The notes under the pieces were generated by a model that was not told the DNA's origin, did no database searches, and saw nothing but the letters and a program-made list of their open reading frames with translations. From positions 45,565-109,564 of the forward strand of contig CAMEYM010000005.1 in the NCBI GenBank assembly GCA_945947575.1: 64,000 nt of DNA, read 5' to 3'. Position 1 is the stretch's first letter; each line of letters opens with the position of its first letter. The DNA comes from Rhizobium sp. Q54. GTDB lineage: Bacteria > Pseudomonadota > Alphaproteobacteria > UBA2966 > CAIVPW01. Of this stretch, positions 50,618-59,790 are shown one piece after another. Made by a program: the position numbers and the translations under genes.

Positions 50618-52500
50618 CGGCTCCCGCGTTCAACCGCCGCATCGCCACCGTCGCCGCCCATGACCTGTTCATGGCAGCGCTGAGCTTCGAGCTCGCCGTC
50701 AAGGCGCGCTACTGGTTCACGGGGGCGCCGCAGGAGTGGGGCTTCCTGTGGCATGGCACGGCGCTGTTCACCCTGGTCTGTGCCGTCGTGTTCTGGCGCT
50801 TCGGGCTTTATCGAGGCATCTGGTACTACGCGTCGGTCCGCGACCTCGGCGCGATCCTGCGCGCTGTGACGACTGCGGTCCTGCTGCTCGTCCCGGTGCT
50901 GTTCGTCCTGACGCGTCTGGAGGACTACCCGCGCTCCGCCCTGCCGCTCTTGTGGGGTTTTCTCATCGTCCTGCTGACGGTGCCGCGCTTCGCCTACCGC
51001 GCTCTGAAGGACGGCAATCTGCGCGCCGCGTTCGGAAACCACGAGCCGGCGCGCGTACCGGTGCTGCTGGTCGGCGCCGGTGACGCGGCGGACGCCTTCA
51101 TCCGCGAGATGACGCGCTCGCGCTCCGCTCCGTACGAGGTCGTCGGCATTGTCGATGACCGGCCCGGCCGCATTGGCCGCGACATTCGCGGCGTGCGTGT
51201 CATGGGTGCCATCGACGACATCCCGGCGGCGCTCGCGCAGCTGGTTCGCAAGGATCGCCGGCCGCACCGCCTGGTGCTGGCGGGCGAGTTCGAGGGGCCG
51301 CTGGTGCGCAAGCTGGTCGATCTCGCCGAGAAGAGCGGCATGAGCGTCGGTCGCATCCCGCGCCTCGCTGATTTGCGCGAGGGCCAGGTCGAGGTGCGCA
51401 CGGTGGATGTCGAAGACCTGCTCGGACGCGCCCAGAAGGTGCTCGACCGCGACGCCATGCGCCGCCTCATCGCCGGCCGCCGCGTGCTGGTGACCGGCGC
51501 CGGCGGCACCATCGGTTCGGAGCTGGTGCGGCAAGTTGCGGAATTCGGACCGGCGCGCATCGCTCTGGTCGAGAACAGCGAGTTCAATCTCTACGTCATC
51601 GACCGCGATCTGTCCGAGCGCTGGGCGAGCCTGCCGCGCTCGGCGATCCTGGCCGACGTACGCGACCCCAGGCGCTTGGCGGGAGTGTTCACCCGCGAGC
51701 GGCCCGAGATCGTCTTTCACGCGGCCGCGTTCAAGCATGTGCCGCTCTCGGAGCTAAACCCCGAGGAGGCGATCCTCACCAACACCATCGGTACCCGCAA
51801 CGTCGCCGAGGCCTGCCGCGCCGCCGGGACCGACGCCATGGTGCTGATCTCGACCGACAAGGCGGTCAACGCCTCGAGCGTGATGGGCGCTTCCAAGCGC
51901 GCCGCCGAGCTCGCCTGCCAGGCGCTGGCGCGCGGCGAAGGGCCAACCCGATTCGTCACCGTGCGCTTCGGCAACGTGCTGGGCTCGACCGGCTCGGTCA
52001 TCCCGCTGTTCGAGCACCAGCTCGCCGCAGGCCTGCCCCTGACGGTCACGCACCCCGATGTGACGCGCTACTTCATGACGGTGAAGGAGGCTGTCGAGCT
52101 CGTGCTCCTTGCCACCGCCATCCCTGCCGACGAGGCGGGGCGCGATGCCATCTTCATCCTCGACATGGGCGAGCCCGTCCGCATCCAGGATCTGGCGCGC
52201 CAAATGGTGCGCCTATCGGGCAAGAAGGCCGGCGACTCGGACATCGTCTTCACCGGGCTGCGACCTGGCGAGAAACTGGCCGAGGAGCTCGCGCATGCTG
52301 CTGAGGGCCTACGGGCTTCGCGCTACGAAGGAATACGGATAGGCCTCGGCCGCGCCATGGACTACGAGCTTCTCAAGCCCAGGCTGGAACGTCTGGAACG
52401 CGCCGCCCGCGAGCGCCGCACCAACGAGACATTGGGCGTGCTGGCGGAGCTGGTGCCCGAATACCGTGCGGCCACACCAACGTCGGCGACCGCAGGCTGA
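50614..52500 (+). CDS. CapD/FlaA1-like UDP-HexNAc 4,6-dehydratase (long form)
   Basis: The protein has 628 residues: four N-terminal membrane helices, then a Rossmann segment VLLVGAGDAADAFIREM (about 150), then the extended SDR domain with VLVTGAGGTIGSELVRQVAE (about 290) and catalytic STDKAVNASSVMGASKRAAE. The Tyr of usual SDRs is Met here (S-M-K triad), as in WbpM/PglF-type dehydratases. It removes water from UDP-GlcNAc to give a 4-keto-6-deoxy sugar, the first step of bacillosamine, FucNAc or legionaminic acid pathways. It is the last clear gene of the operon, overlapping the WecA-like gene by four bases. Confidence 0.9.
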   Translation: MTAPAFNRRIATVAAHDLFMAALSFELAVKARYWFTGAPQEWGFLWHGTALFTLVCAVVFWRFGLYRGIWYYASVRDLGAILRAVTTAVLLLVPVLFVLTRLEDYPRSALPLLWGFLIVLLTVPRFAYRALKDGNLRAAFGNHEPARVPVLLVGAGDAADAFIREMTRSRSAPYEVVGIVDDRPGRIGRDIRGVRVMGAIDDIPAALAQLVRKDRRPHRLVLAGEFEGPLVRKLVDLAEKSGMSVGRIPRLADLREGQVEVRTVDVEDLLGRAQKVLDRDAMRRLIAGRRVLVTGAGGTIGSELVRQVAEFGPARIALVENSEFNLYVIDRDLSERWASLPRSAILADVRDPRRLAGVFTRERPEIVFHAAAFKHVPLSELNPEEAILTNTIGTRNVAEACRAAGTDAMVLISTDKAVNASSVMGASKRAAELACQALARGEGPTRFVTVRFGNVLGSTGSVIPLFEHQLAAGLPLTVTHPDVTRYFMTVKEAVELVLLATAIPADEAGRDAIFILDMGEPVRIQDLARQMVRLSGKKAGDSDIVFTGLRPGEKLAEELAHAAEGLRASRYEGIRIGLGRAMDYELLKPRLERLERAARERRTNETLGVLAELVPEYRAATPTSATAG

Positions 52501-52520
52501 TCATTCACGGGAGGCGGCAG

Positions 52521-53657
52521 ATGAACGTGCGCACCTTGATCTTCCTCTTGGCGGCGCTGCTCGCTGCCGCGCCGGTGGCCGCGCAGGAACGCGACGGCGC
52601 CGTCACGGTGATCGGCGGACACCTCTTTGCGGTCGGCGACGACGTACGCACGACGGCAGGTGCCGAGGACGACGCCTTTCTCGCCGGTGGTCGCATCACG
52701 GCCATTGGCACGTTCCAGCAGGGGCTCTTCGCGGGCGGCCGCGACGTGCGAGTCGGTGGCACGGTCGGCGACGATCTGTTCGCTGCCGGTCAGACGATCG
52801 TCGTCGAAGGCGCGGTCACGGACGACCTGTTCGCGACGGGTCAGCGCGTCGAGCTGCGCGAGGGCGCCCGCGTCGGCGGGGACGCATTCCTTGCCGGCCA
52901 GACCATTGAGCTGTTCGGCGAGGTCGGGGGCGGCGCCTACGTCGGCGCCACCACGCTCGTCATCACTGGCACCATCAACGGCGACGTGCAAGCGCGCGTC
53001 GACCGGCTGGTGATCGGGCCGCGCGCCCGCATCAACGGCGCGCTCGAGTATCGCGCCAACAGCACGGACATCAGTTCGACCGCTGTAATCGCCGGCGGAA
53101 CGCGCGTGCGCGAGGCCCAACCTGCCGAGCGCGAGAGCTTCGAAGACGAGATCGCCGAGAGTGCGGGCTGGTCGATCGGCACCATCGTCGGTCTGACGAT
53201 CATGGCGGCACTCTTGCAGCTGGTGATCCCCGGCGTGCTCAACGACGCCTCCGACGTCGTCAGCGCGCGTCCCTTGCCGGCGTTCGGTTGGGGCCTTGCG
53301 GCGCTGGTCGGTTTGCCGCTCCTCGGCATCTTGCTGCTCATCACCATCCTCGGCATCCCCCTCGGGCTCCTGCTGTGGCTGGTGTTCGCCGTGCTGATGG
53401 GGGCCGCGACGGTTTCGAGCGCCTACTGGCTGGGCTTGCGCATCCGCGGCCTGTTCGATTCGACGCTCGAGGACCCGGAGTTCGGCGGCCGCGTGTTGTG
53501 GAGCGTGGTGGGCCTCGTCGCCCTTGCCGTCATCCTGTGGGTGCCGATCCTCGGTCCGCTGTTCGTGTGGCTGCTGTGGGTCGCGGCGCTCGGGGCGCTC
53601 GTCATGACGATCGGCGCGCGCTTCCGTGCGCCACGCCCCGTCTCCGCGAGCATCTAG
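52521..53657 (+). CDS. Exported beta-helix (bactofilin-like) membrane protein
   Basis: This 378-residue protein, with GGGAGG before its ATG, has a signal peptide (LIFLLAALLAAAPVAA). About 130 residues of short repeating turns follow (GGRITAIGTFQQGLFAGG, GGTVGDDLFAAGQTIVVEG, VTDDLFATGQRVELREG), as in polymer-forming bactofilin-type beta-helices. Four hydrophobic helices make up the C-terminal half. The arrangement is known from poorly described polymer-forming cytoskeletal membrane proteins. It follows the glycan operon by 20 bases and may belong to it. Its stop overlaps the convergent quinone oxidoreductase by four bases. Confidence 0.75.
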   Translation: MNVRTLIFLLAALLAAAPVAAQERDGAVTVIGGHLFAVGDDVRTTAGAEDDAFLAGGRITAIGTFQQGLFAGGRDVRVGGTVGDDLFAAGQTIVVEGAVTDDLFATGQRVELREGARVGGDAFLAGQTIELFGEVGGGAYVGATTLVITGTINGDVQARVDRLVIGPRARINGALEYRANSTDISSTAVIAGGTRVREAQPAERESFEDEIAESAGWSIGTIVGLTIMAALLQLVIPGVLNDASDVVSARPLPAFGWGLAALVGLPLLGILLLITILGIPLGLLLWLVFAVLMGAATVSSAYWLGLRIRGLFDSTLEDPEFGGRVLWSVVGLVALAVILWVPILGPLFVWLLWVAALGALVMTIGARFRAPRPVSASI

Positions 53658-54625
53658 GGGATCAGGACCATCGCGCCGGTGCTTTGGCGCGATTCCAGCA
53701 GGCGGTGCGCTTTCGCCGCATCCTTGAGTGCGAATCGCCGCGACACCTCGGGCCGGATCTTGCCGTCGCGATAGGCGGCGAAGGTGCGCGCCGCCATCTG
53801 CTCCAGGCGGCCGCGGTCCGCGGTGTAGTGGAACAGAACGGGGCGTGACACGGTTAGCGAACCGGCGGACAGCTTGCCGAGGTCGAACGGCTCGACTGCG
53901 CCCGACGACGCTCCGAAGCAAACCACGTGGCCGAGCGTCGTTAGCGCGTCGAGCGACTTCATGAATGTCGCCTTGCCGACGCCATCGTAGACCACCTGCG
54001 CGCCGCGCCCGCCGGTCAGTGCCTTGACGCGCACGGCGAAGTCCTCCTCGGTATAGAGGATGACCTCGTCAGCGCCGTGACGGCGCGCGAGCGCCGCCTT
54101 CGCGGATGTAGACGTGGTCCCGATGACGCGTGCGCCCAACGCATGCGCCCACTCGCACAGCAACAGCCCGGTGCCGCCCGCCGCGGCATGCACGAGAACT
54201 GTGTCGCCGGCTTGCACCGCGTACGAGCGATGCAGGAGGTACTCCGCCGTCATGCCCTTGAGCATCAGGATCGCGGCAACCTCGTCCGGAACGTCATCGG
54301 GCAGGGGGACCGTCATGGCCGCCGGCACGACGCGGTGCTCCGCATACGCGCCGGGCGCCCGCATAGCGTAGCCAACACGTTGGCCGCGCTTCAGCGTGGT
54401 GACGCCGGCGCCCACCGCCTCGACGACGCCGACGCCCTCGGAGCCGATGCTGGACGGGTAGGACGCCACCGGGTAGCGCCCGAGACGCTGATACACGTCG
54501 ATGAAGTTGACGCCGATCGCCGTGTGCCGCACCAGGACTTCGCCGGGGTCGATGGCGGGCAGGGCGCGATCTTCCCACCGCATCACTTCGGGGCCGCCCG
54601 GCTCGTGGATGACGATCGCCTTCAC
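53654..54625 (-). CDS. NADPH:quinone oxidoreductase, zeta-crystallin type
   Basis: This 323-residue protein belongs to the MDR superfamily without the catalytic zinc. It opens AIVIHEPGGPEVMRWED, carries GVNFIDVYQRLGRYPV, and has the nucleotide-binding HAAAGGTGLLLCEWAHALGA. These match quinone oxidoreductase (QorA/zeta-crystallin). It performs one-electron reduction of quinones with NADPH. The GTG start at 54625 is immediately followed by the family N-terminus; the open frame upstream is antisense of ribF. Confidence 0.88.
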   Translation of the reverse strand: MKAIVIHEPGGPEVMRWEDRALPAIDPGEVLVRHTAIGVNFIDVYQRLGRYPVASYPSSIGSEGVGVVEAVGAGVTTLKRGQRVGYAMRAPGAYAEHRVVPAAMTVPLPDDVPDEVAAILMLKGMTAEYLLHRSYAVQAGDTVLVHAAAGGTGLLLCEWAHALGARVIGTTSTSAKAALARRHGADEVILYTEEDFAVRVKALTGGRGAQVVYDGVGKATFMKSLDALTTLGHVVCFGASSGAVEPFDLGKLSAGSLTVSRPVLFHYTADRGRLEQMAARTFAAYRDGKIRPEVSRRFALKDAAKAHRLLESRQSTGAMVLIP

Positions 54626-54712
54626 AATGCGCGTTCCGTTTCCTTGTCGCTGCCGCCTGGCTCCTATATAGCCCGGAGAACGCCGCCCGCGATCCAGCCA
54701 TCGCCCTAGCCC

Positions 54713-55678
54713 ATGCGCCTGATCCGCTCCCTCGAGACGCCGCCGGCCGATGCGCGCGGGGCCGCGGTTGCCCTCGGCAACTTCGACGGCGTCCACCGCG
54801 GCCACCAGGCGGTACTGGATGCAGCGCGCACCGCGGGGCGGCAAACGGGCGCGCCGCTGGGCGTGCTCACGTTCGAGCCGCACTCGCGGCAATTCTTCCG
54901 GCCGGCCGATCCGCCGTTCCGCCTGACGCCGCTGCGCGCCAAGGTGTTGCGCCTGCGCAGCCTGGGCGTGGACGTTCTCTACGTCGCGCATTTCGACCAG
55001 CGGTTTGCCCAGCGCACGGCGGAGTCGTTCGTGCAAGACGTGCTGGTGCGCGGCCTCGGTGTGCGTCACGTCGCGGTGGGGGAGGACTTCGTGTTCGGGC
55101 ACCAGCGCCGCGGCTCCGCCGCGCTATTGCGGGACGCCGGCGCCCGGCAAGGCTTCGGCGTCACCATCGTCGGCACGGTCGGCGCCACCGCGACGGTGAA
55201 GTCGAGCCGGGTGCGCGCGCTCCTCGCGGAGGGACAGCCGCTGCCCGCGGCGGAGGTCCTCGGCGCCTGGTGGCGCGTCACCGGGGTGGTGCGCCATGGC
55301 GACGCGCGCGGCCGCCAGCTCGGCTACCCCACCGCCAACCTGGCGATGGACGATCTCGCGCGGCCCCGCTTCGGCATCTACGCGGCGCGCGTTCAGGTCG
55401 AAGGCGAGACCGCGCCGCGGCCGGCGGTCGCCAGCATCGGCATCCGCCCGACCTTCGGCGGCGGCCGGCCCTTGTTCGAAGTCCACTTGTTCGGCTTCGA
55501 GGGCGACCTGTACGGCAAGCATCTCTGCGTCGACGTGGTCGAGTTCCTGCGGCCCGAACTCAAGTTCACCGACATCGACGAGTTGAAGCGGGCGATGGCC
55601 GCCGATTCGGCGCGGGCGCGGGCCGTCCTGGCCGATCCGGCCTATGCGGCGGACCGCTTTCGTCTCGGGCCCGCCTAG
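54713..55678 (+). CDS. ribF: Bifunctional riboflavin kinase / FAD synthetase
   Basis: This 321-residue enzyme makes FMN and FAD from riboflavin. Its N-terminal nucleotidyltransferase half has ALGNFDGVHRGHQAVLDAA and the EDFVFGHQRRG segment. The C-terminal kinase half has GRQLGYPTANLAMDD and SIGIRPTFGG. The length is usual. It is followed 120 bases later by ileS, the common order in alphaproteobacteria. Confidence 0.95.
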   Translation: MRLIRSLETPPADARGAAVALGNFDGVHRGHQAVLDAARTAGRQTGAPLGVLTFEPHSRQFFRPADPPFRLTPLRAKVLRLRSLGVDVLYVAHFDQRFAQRTAESFVQDVLVRGLGVRHVAVGEDFVFGHQRRGSAALLRDAGARQGFGVTIVGTVGATATVKSSRVRALLAEGQPLPAAEVLGAWWRVTGVVRHGDARGRQLGYPTANLAMDDLARPRFGIYAARVQVEGETAPRPAVASIGIRPTFGGGRPLFEVHLFGFEGDLYGKHLCVDVVEFLRPELKFTDIDELKRAMAADSARARAVLADPAYAADRFRLGPA

Positions 55679-55798
55679 GGTACAACCGGCCCGCATGGCG
55701 CTTCTCGGCACAGGTGCGACGCGAATTACCAGCCCGGCCCTTTAGCGGGGCCGGAGACGGCGAGCGTTTTCCTGCGTTGCTGAGACAATAGGTCAGCC

Positions 55799-58603
55799 AT
55801 GTCCGACGCCACCAAGCCTGGCGACTACAAGTCCACCGTATTCCTGCCGAAGACCGGCTTCGCCATGAAGGCGGGGCTGCCCGAGCGCGAGCCGCAGATG
55901 TTGGCGCGCTGGGCGAAGATGGACCTCTACGCGCGTATCCGCGCCGAATCCAAGGGCAAGCCGAAGTTCGTGCTGCACGACGGGCCGCCGTACGCCAACG
56001 GCCACACCCACATCGGCCACGCCCTGAACAAGATCCTCAAGGACGTCATCAACCGCTCCCAGCAGATGATGGGCTTGGACGCGCCCTACGTGCCGGGCTG
56101 GGACTGCCACGGCCTCCCCATCGAGCAGGAGATCGAGAAGGAGTATCGCAAGGCCGGCAAAGACAAGGATAAGGCGGTGTTGGAGTTCCGCGCCGATTGT
56201 CGCCGCTTTGCCGAGAAGTGGATCGGCATCCAGCGCGAGGAGTTCAAGCGCCTCGGCGTCGCCGCCGAGTGGGATCGCCCGTACACCACCATGGCGTTCG
56301 CGTCCGAAGCGAGCATCGCCGCCGAGCTGCACAAGTTCCTCATGAATGGCGGCCTCTATCGCGGCACCAAGCCGGTGATGTGGTCGCCGGTCGAGAAGAC
56401 CGCGCTCGCCGACGCCGAAGTCGAGTACATGGACCATAAGTCCACGACGGTGTTCGTGCGCTTCCCGGTGCAGCTAGGGCCTGCTCCTGCAAAGGGCGCG
56501 GCCATAGTCATCTGGACGACGACTCCCTGGACTCTGCCCGGCAACCGCGCGGTCGCGGTCGCGCCGACGCACGACTACGTGCGCGTGCGCGTCACGGCCG
56601 TCGGCGAAAAGAGCCTCGGCCGGGTCGGCGAGGAATTCATCGTCGCCGAACCGCTACTGGAGTCCGTCAAGAAAGAGACTCGCACCGAGCTCGAGGTCGT
56701 CGCGCGCGTGCGCGGCAAGGACCTCGCCGGCGCCAAACTCGCGCACCCTCTGCGCGGCCAGGGCTACGACTTCGAGGTGCCGGTGCTGCCGGCCGACTTC
56801 GTCGACATGGAAACCGGCACCGGCTTCGTCCACATTGCGCCGGGCCACGGCGAGGACGACTTCTATTTGGGCCAGGCCCACCAGATCGAAGTGCCGCAGA
56901 CCGTCGGCGAGGACGGGCGCTTCTACGCGAGCGTGCCGCTGTTCGCCGGCAAGCACGTCTATGACGTCGCCGATGAAGTGTGCGCCGCGCTGCAGGGGCA
57001 GGGCGCCCTCCTGGGGCGCGGCACGCTCGTGCACTCCTATCCGCATTCCTGGCGCGCCAAGACGCCGCTGATCTTCCGCACCACGCCGCAGTGGTTCATC
57101 AGCATGGACACCAACGACCTGCGCGCCAAGGCGCTGCGCGCCATCGAGCAGGTGCGCTGGGTGCCGCCGCAGGGCCGCAACCGCATCTACGCCATGGTCG
57201 AGTCGCGTCCCGCCTGGGTGGTTTCGCGCCAGCGCACGTGGGGCGTGCCGCTCGCCGTCTTCATGCATAAGGACTCCGGCGAGCCGTTGCGCGATCCCGA
57301 GGTCAACGCCCGTATCATCGCCGCGTTCGAGAAGGAAGGCGGCGACGCCTGGTGGGCGCACCCGCCGCAGTTCTTCCTTGGACCCAAGCACGATGCAGCC
57401 AAGTTCGACCAGTCGATGGATACCCTCGACGTGTGGTTCGACTCAGGCTCGACGCACGCATTCGTGCTGGAGCGCAATCCGGAGCTCAAGTGGCCGGCGT
57501 CCCTGTATCTCGAGGGCTCCGACCAGCACCGCGGCTGGTTCCACACCTCGCTCCTGGAAGCCTGCGGCACCCGCGGCCGCGCGCCCTATGAGGCGGTGCT
57601 GACGCACGGCTTCGTCATGGACGGCGAGGGCCGCAAGATGTCGAAGTCGCTCGGCAACGTCGTCGCGCCGCAAGACGTCATGAGCAAGCTCGGCGCCGAC
57701 ATCCTGCGCCTGTGGGTAGTGTCCTCGGACTACTCCGAAGACCTTAAGATCGATCAGAACATCCTCCAGGCCCAGGTCGACTCGTATCGCAAGCTGCGCA
57801 ACACGCTGCGCTACGTCTTGGGCTCCCTCGATGGTTTCACCGCCGTCGAGAAGGTCGAGGCGAAGGACATGCCCGAGCTCGAGCGCTGGGTGCTGCATCG
57901 TCTTGCCGAGATGGACCAAGTCGTGCGCCAGAGCTGCAACGACTTCGACTTCCACCGCCTGTTCATCGAGCTGTACACCTTCTGCACCAACGACCTCTCG
58001 TCGTTCTACTTCGACGTGCGCAAGGATGCGCTCTATTGCGACGCCCCGGCCGCACTGCGCCGCAAAGCGGCACGCACGACCCTCGACCACATCTATTCGT
58101 GCCTGACGGCGTGGCTCGCGCCGGTGCTGTGCTTCACGGCCGAGGAAGCGTGGCTCGATCGCAATCCGGGCGAGCAGGAGAGCGTGCACCTGCGCCAATT
58201 CCCGTCCGTGCCGGCGTCCTGGCGCGACGCAGCTCTGGCGGCGCGCTGGGACAAGGTGCGCACCCTGCGCCGGGTGGTCACCGGCGCCCTCGAAGTCGAG
58301 CGGCGTGAGAAGCGCATCGGCGCGTCCCTGCAGGCGCACCCGGAGGTGTTTGGCGTCGCGGCCTATCGCGACGCGCTCAAAGACATCGACTTCGCCGAGA
58401 TCTGCATCACGTCCGGAATCACCCTGCACGATGCCTCTCCGCCCGAGGGCGCCTTTACCGATCCAGAGGTCGCGGGCGTCGGTGTGCGCGCGGGACTTGC
58501 TGGCGGTGACAAGTGCCAGCGCTGCTGGCGCGTGCTTGCCGAAGTCGGCAAGGATCACGACGATCTTTGCCATCGCTGTACCGCCGCGGTCGCGACGGCC
58601 TAG
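55799..58603 (+). CDS. ileS: Isoleucyl-tRNA synthetase
   Basis: This 934-residue class I synthetase has the HIGH motif at 71-74 (PYANGHTHIGHALNKILKD), the KMSKS motif at 613-617 (GRKMSKSLGN), an editing domain between them, and a C-terminal zinc finger (CQRCW and CHRC). It charges tRNA-Ile. The length matches bacterial IleS. AGGTCAG before the ATG is the ribosome binding site. lspA follows after three bases, the usual coupling. Confidence 0.97.
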   Translation: MSDATKPGDYKSTVFLPKTGFAMKAGLPEREPQMLARWAKMDLYARIRAESKGKPKFVLHDGPPYANGHTHIGHALNKILKDVINRSQQMMGLDAPYVPGWDCHGLPIEQEIEKEYRKAGKDKDKAVLEFRADCRRFAEKWIGIQREEFKRLGVAAEWDRPYTTMAFASEASIAAELHKFLMNGGLYRGTKPVMWSPVEKTALADAEVEYMDHKSTTVFVRFPVQLGPAPAKGAAIVIWTTTPWTLPGNRAVAVAPTHDYVRVRVTAVGEKSLGRVGEEFIVAEPLLESVKKETRTELEVVARVRGKDLAGAKLAHPLRGQGYDFEVPVLPADFVDMETGTGFVHIAPGHGEDDFYLGQAHQIEVPQTVGEDGRFYASVPLFAGKHVYDVADEVCAALQGQGALLGRGTLVHSYPHSWRAKTPLIFRTTPQWFISMDTNDLRAKALRAIEQVRWVPPQGRNRIYAMVESRPAWVVSRQRTWGVPLAVFMHKDSGEPLRDPEVNARIIAAFEKEGGDAWWAHPPQFFLGPKHDAAKFDQSMDTLDVWFDSGSTHAFVLERNPELKWPASLYLEGSDQHRGWFHTSLLEACGTRGRAPYEAVLTHGFVMDGEGRKMSKSLGNVVAPQDVMSKLGADILRLWVVSSDYSEDLKIDQNILQAQVDSYRKLRNTLRYVLGSLDGFTAVEKVEAKDMPELERWVLHRLAEMDQVVRQSCNDFDFHRLFIELYTFCTNDLSSFYFDVRKDALYCDAPAALRRKAARTTLDHIYSCLTAWLAPVLCFTAEEAWLDRNPGEQESVHLRQFPSVPASWRDAALAARWDKVRTLRRVVTGALEVERREKRIGASLQAHPEVFGVAAYRDALKDIDFAEICITSGITLHDASPPEGAFTDPEVAGVGVRAGLAGGDKCQRCWRVLAEVGKDHDDLCHRCTAAVATA

Positions 58604-58606
58604 GCG

Positions 58607-59086
58607 GTGCTGCGTCTCGGGCTCCTCGTCGCGGTCGTTACGTTGGCGCTCGATCAGGCGAGCAAGTGGTACGTCAAGGACGTGCTCGGCGTCGAAGCCG
58701 GGGGCGAACTGGTGCCGATACTCCCGTTCCTCGATCTCGTTGGTGTACGCAACACGGGGATCAGCTTCGGCATGCTGCAAAGCGGCTCCACCGTTACGGT
58801 CTGGTTGCTGATCGGGTTCGCCGTTGTCGTCACCGCCGGCCTAGTGGTGTGGATAGCCCGGGCGCGCTCGGCGTTGCTCGCAGTTGCCCTCGGGCTCGCC
58901 GTGGGTGGCGCCATCGGCAACGTCATCGACCGACTTCGGTGGGGGTGGGTGTACGACTTCCTCTTTGTCCACCTCGGCGCCTTCGACTGGTGGCCCGTTT
59001 TTAATGTTGCCGACGCGGCCATCGTGGCGGGGTTCATCGGCATCATCCTCGACGGCTTGTTCGCCCGGCGGCGGCAGGCTATCTAG
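58607..59086 (+). CDS. lspA: Lipoprotein signal peptidase (signal peptidase II)
   Basis: This 159-residue inner-membrane aspartyl protease with four helices starts at a GTG three bases after ileS. The conserved segments are VRNTGISFGML (residues 47-57), GNVIDRLRWGWVYDF with catalytic Asp117, and FNVADAAI with Asp136. It cleaves signal peptides of prolipoproteins such as the DUF3035 protein encoded next. Confidence 0.95.
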   Translation: MLRLGLLVAVVTLALDQASKWYVKDVLGVEAGGELVPILPFLDLVGVRNTGISFGMLQSGSTVTVWLLIGFAVVVTAGLVVWIARARSALLAVALGLAVGGAIGNVIDRLRWGWVYDFLFVHLGAFDWWPVFNVADAAIVAGFIGIILDGLFARRRQAI

Positions 59087-59092
59087 GCGGGT

Positions 59093-59659
59093 ATGACGGA
59101 CTTCCTTCCTCGGTTCGGCGCGGCCGCCGCGGTTCTTGCCGCGGCATTGGCCTTGGGCGGTTGCGGCAACGTGCGCGAGAGCCTCGGCCTCGTGCGCCAG
59201 TCTCCCGACGAATTCACCGTGGTCGCCAAGCCGCCGCTGGTGCTGCCGCCCGACTTCGGCCTGCGTCCTCCGATCCCGGGCGCGCCGCCCATCACCCAGG
59301 CCGCCGATCCCCAGGCGCAGGCGCTCGCCGCGCTCACCGCGGCGGGCGGCCGCGAAGGCAACGGCCGCCAAGTTGAGGCTCGCCCCGGCCTGACCCCAGG
59401 AGAGAATGCTCTGCTCGGTGCGGCAGGGACGGCGGTTGCAGAACCCGGCATCCGCGCCCGTGTCGATCTCGAGGCGCGCCAGTTGGCCGAGCGCGATCGC
59501 AGCGCCATCGAGGCGCTGCTGTTCTGGCAGAACCCGCAGACCAACCCGGCGCTCGATCCCGTCGCCGAGGCGGCGCGCCTGCGCGCCCAAGGCCAGCCAA
59601 CGACCGGCGTCGCGGGCGCGCCGACCGCACGCCGCGTCGGCACGGGACTGTTCAACTAG
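59093..59659 (+). CDS. DUF3035 lipoprotein
   Basis: This 188-residue predicted lipoprotein has lipobox ALGGCGNVRES near residue 22. PDEFTVVAKPPLVLPPDFGL is the signature of DUF3035. The rest is Ala/Pro-rich with a helical stretch RVDLEARQLAERDRSAIEAL. The family occurs after lspA in many alphaproteobacteria; the function is unknown. It begins six bases after lspA. Confidence 0.85.
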   Translation: MTDFLPRFGAAAAVLAAALALGGCGNVRESLGLVRQSPDEFTVVAKPPLVLPPDFGLRPPIPGAPPITQAADPQAQALAALTAAGGREGNGRQVEARPGLTPGENALLGAAGTAVAEPGIRARVDLEARQLAERDRSAIEALLFWQNPQTNPALDPVAEAARLRAQGQPTTGVAGAPTARRVGTGLFN

Positions 59660-59790
59660 CTCTCGCGCTCAAGCAGGCGTGTTCGCTGGCGGCCAGCGCT
59701 CGTTTGTAAGCCCGCTGCCGCTGGCCTATTCTGGATACCTCGCGCGACGCTCGCCGGGCGCACCCGCCCTCGCCATATCCTTGGGACGAC

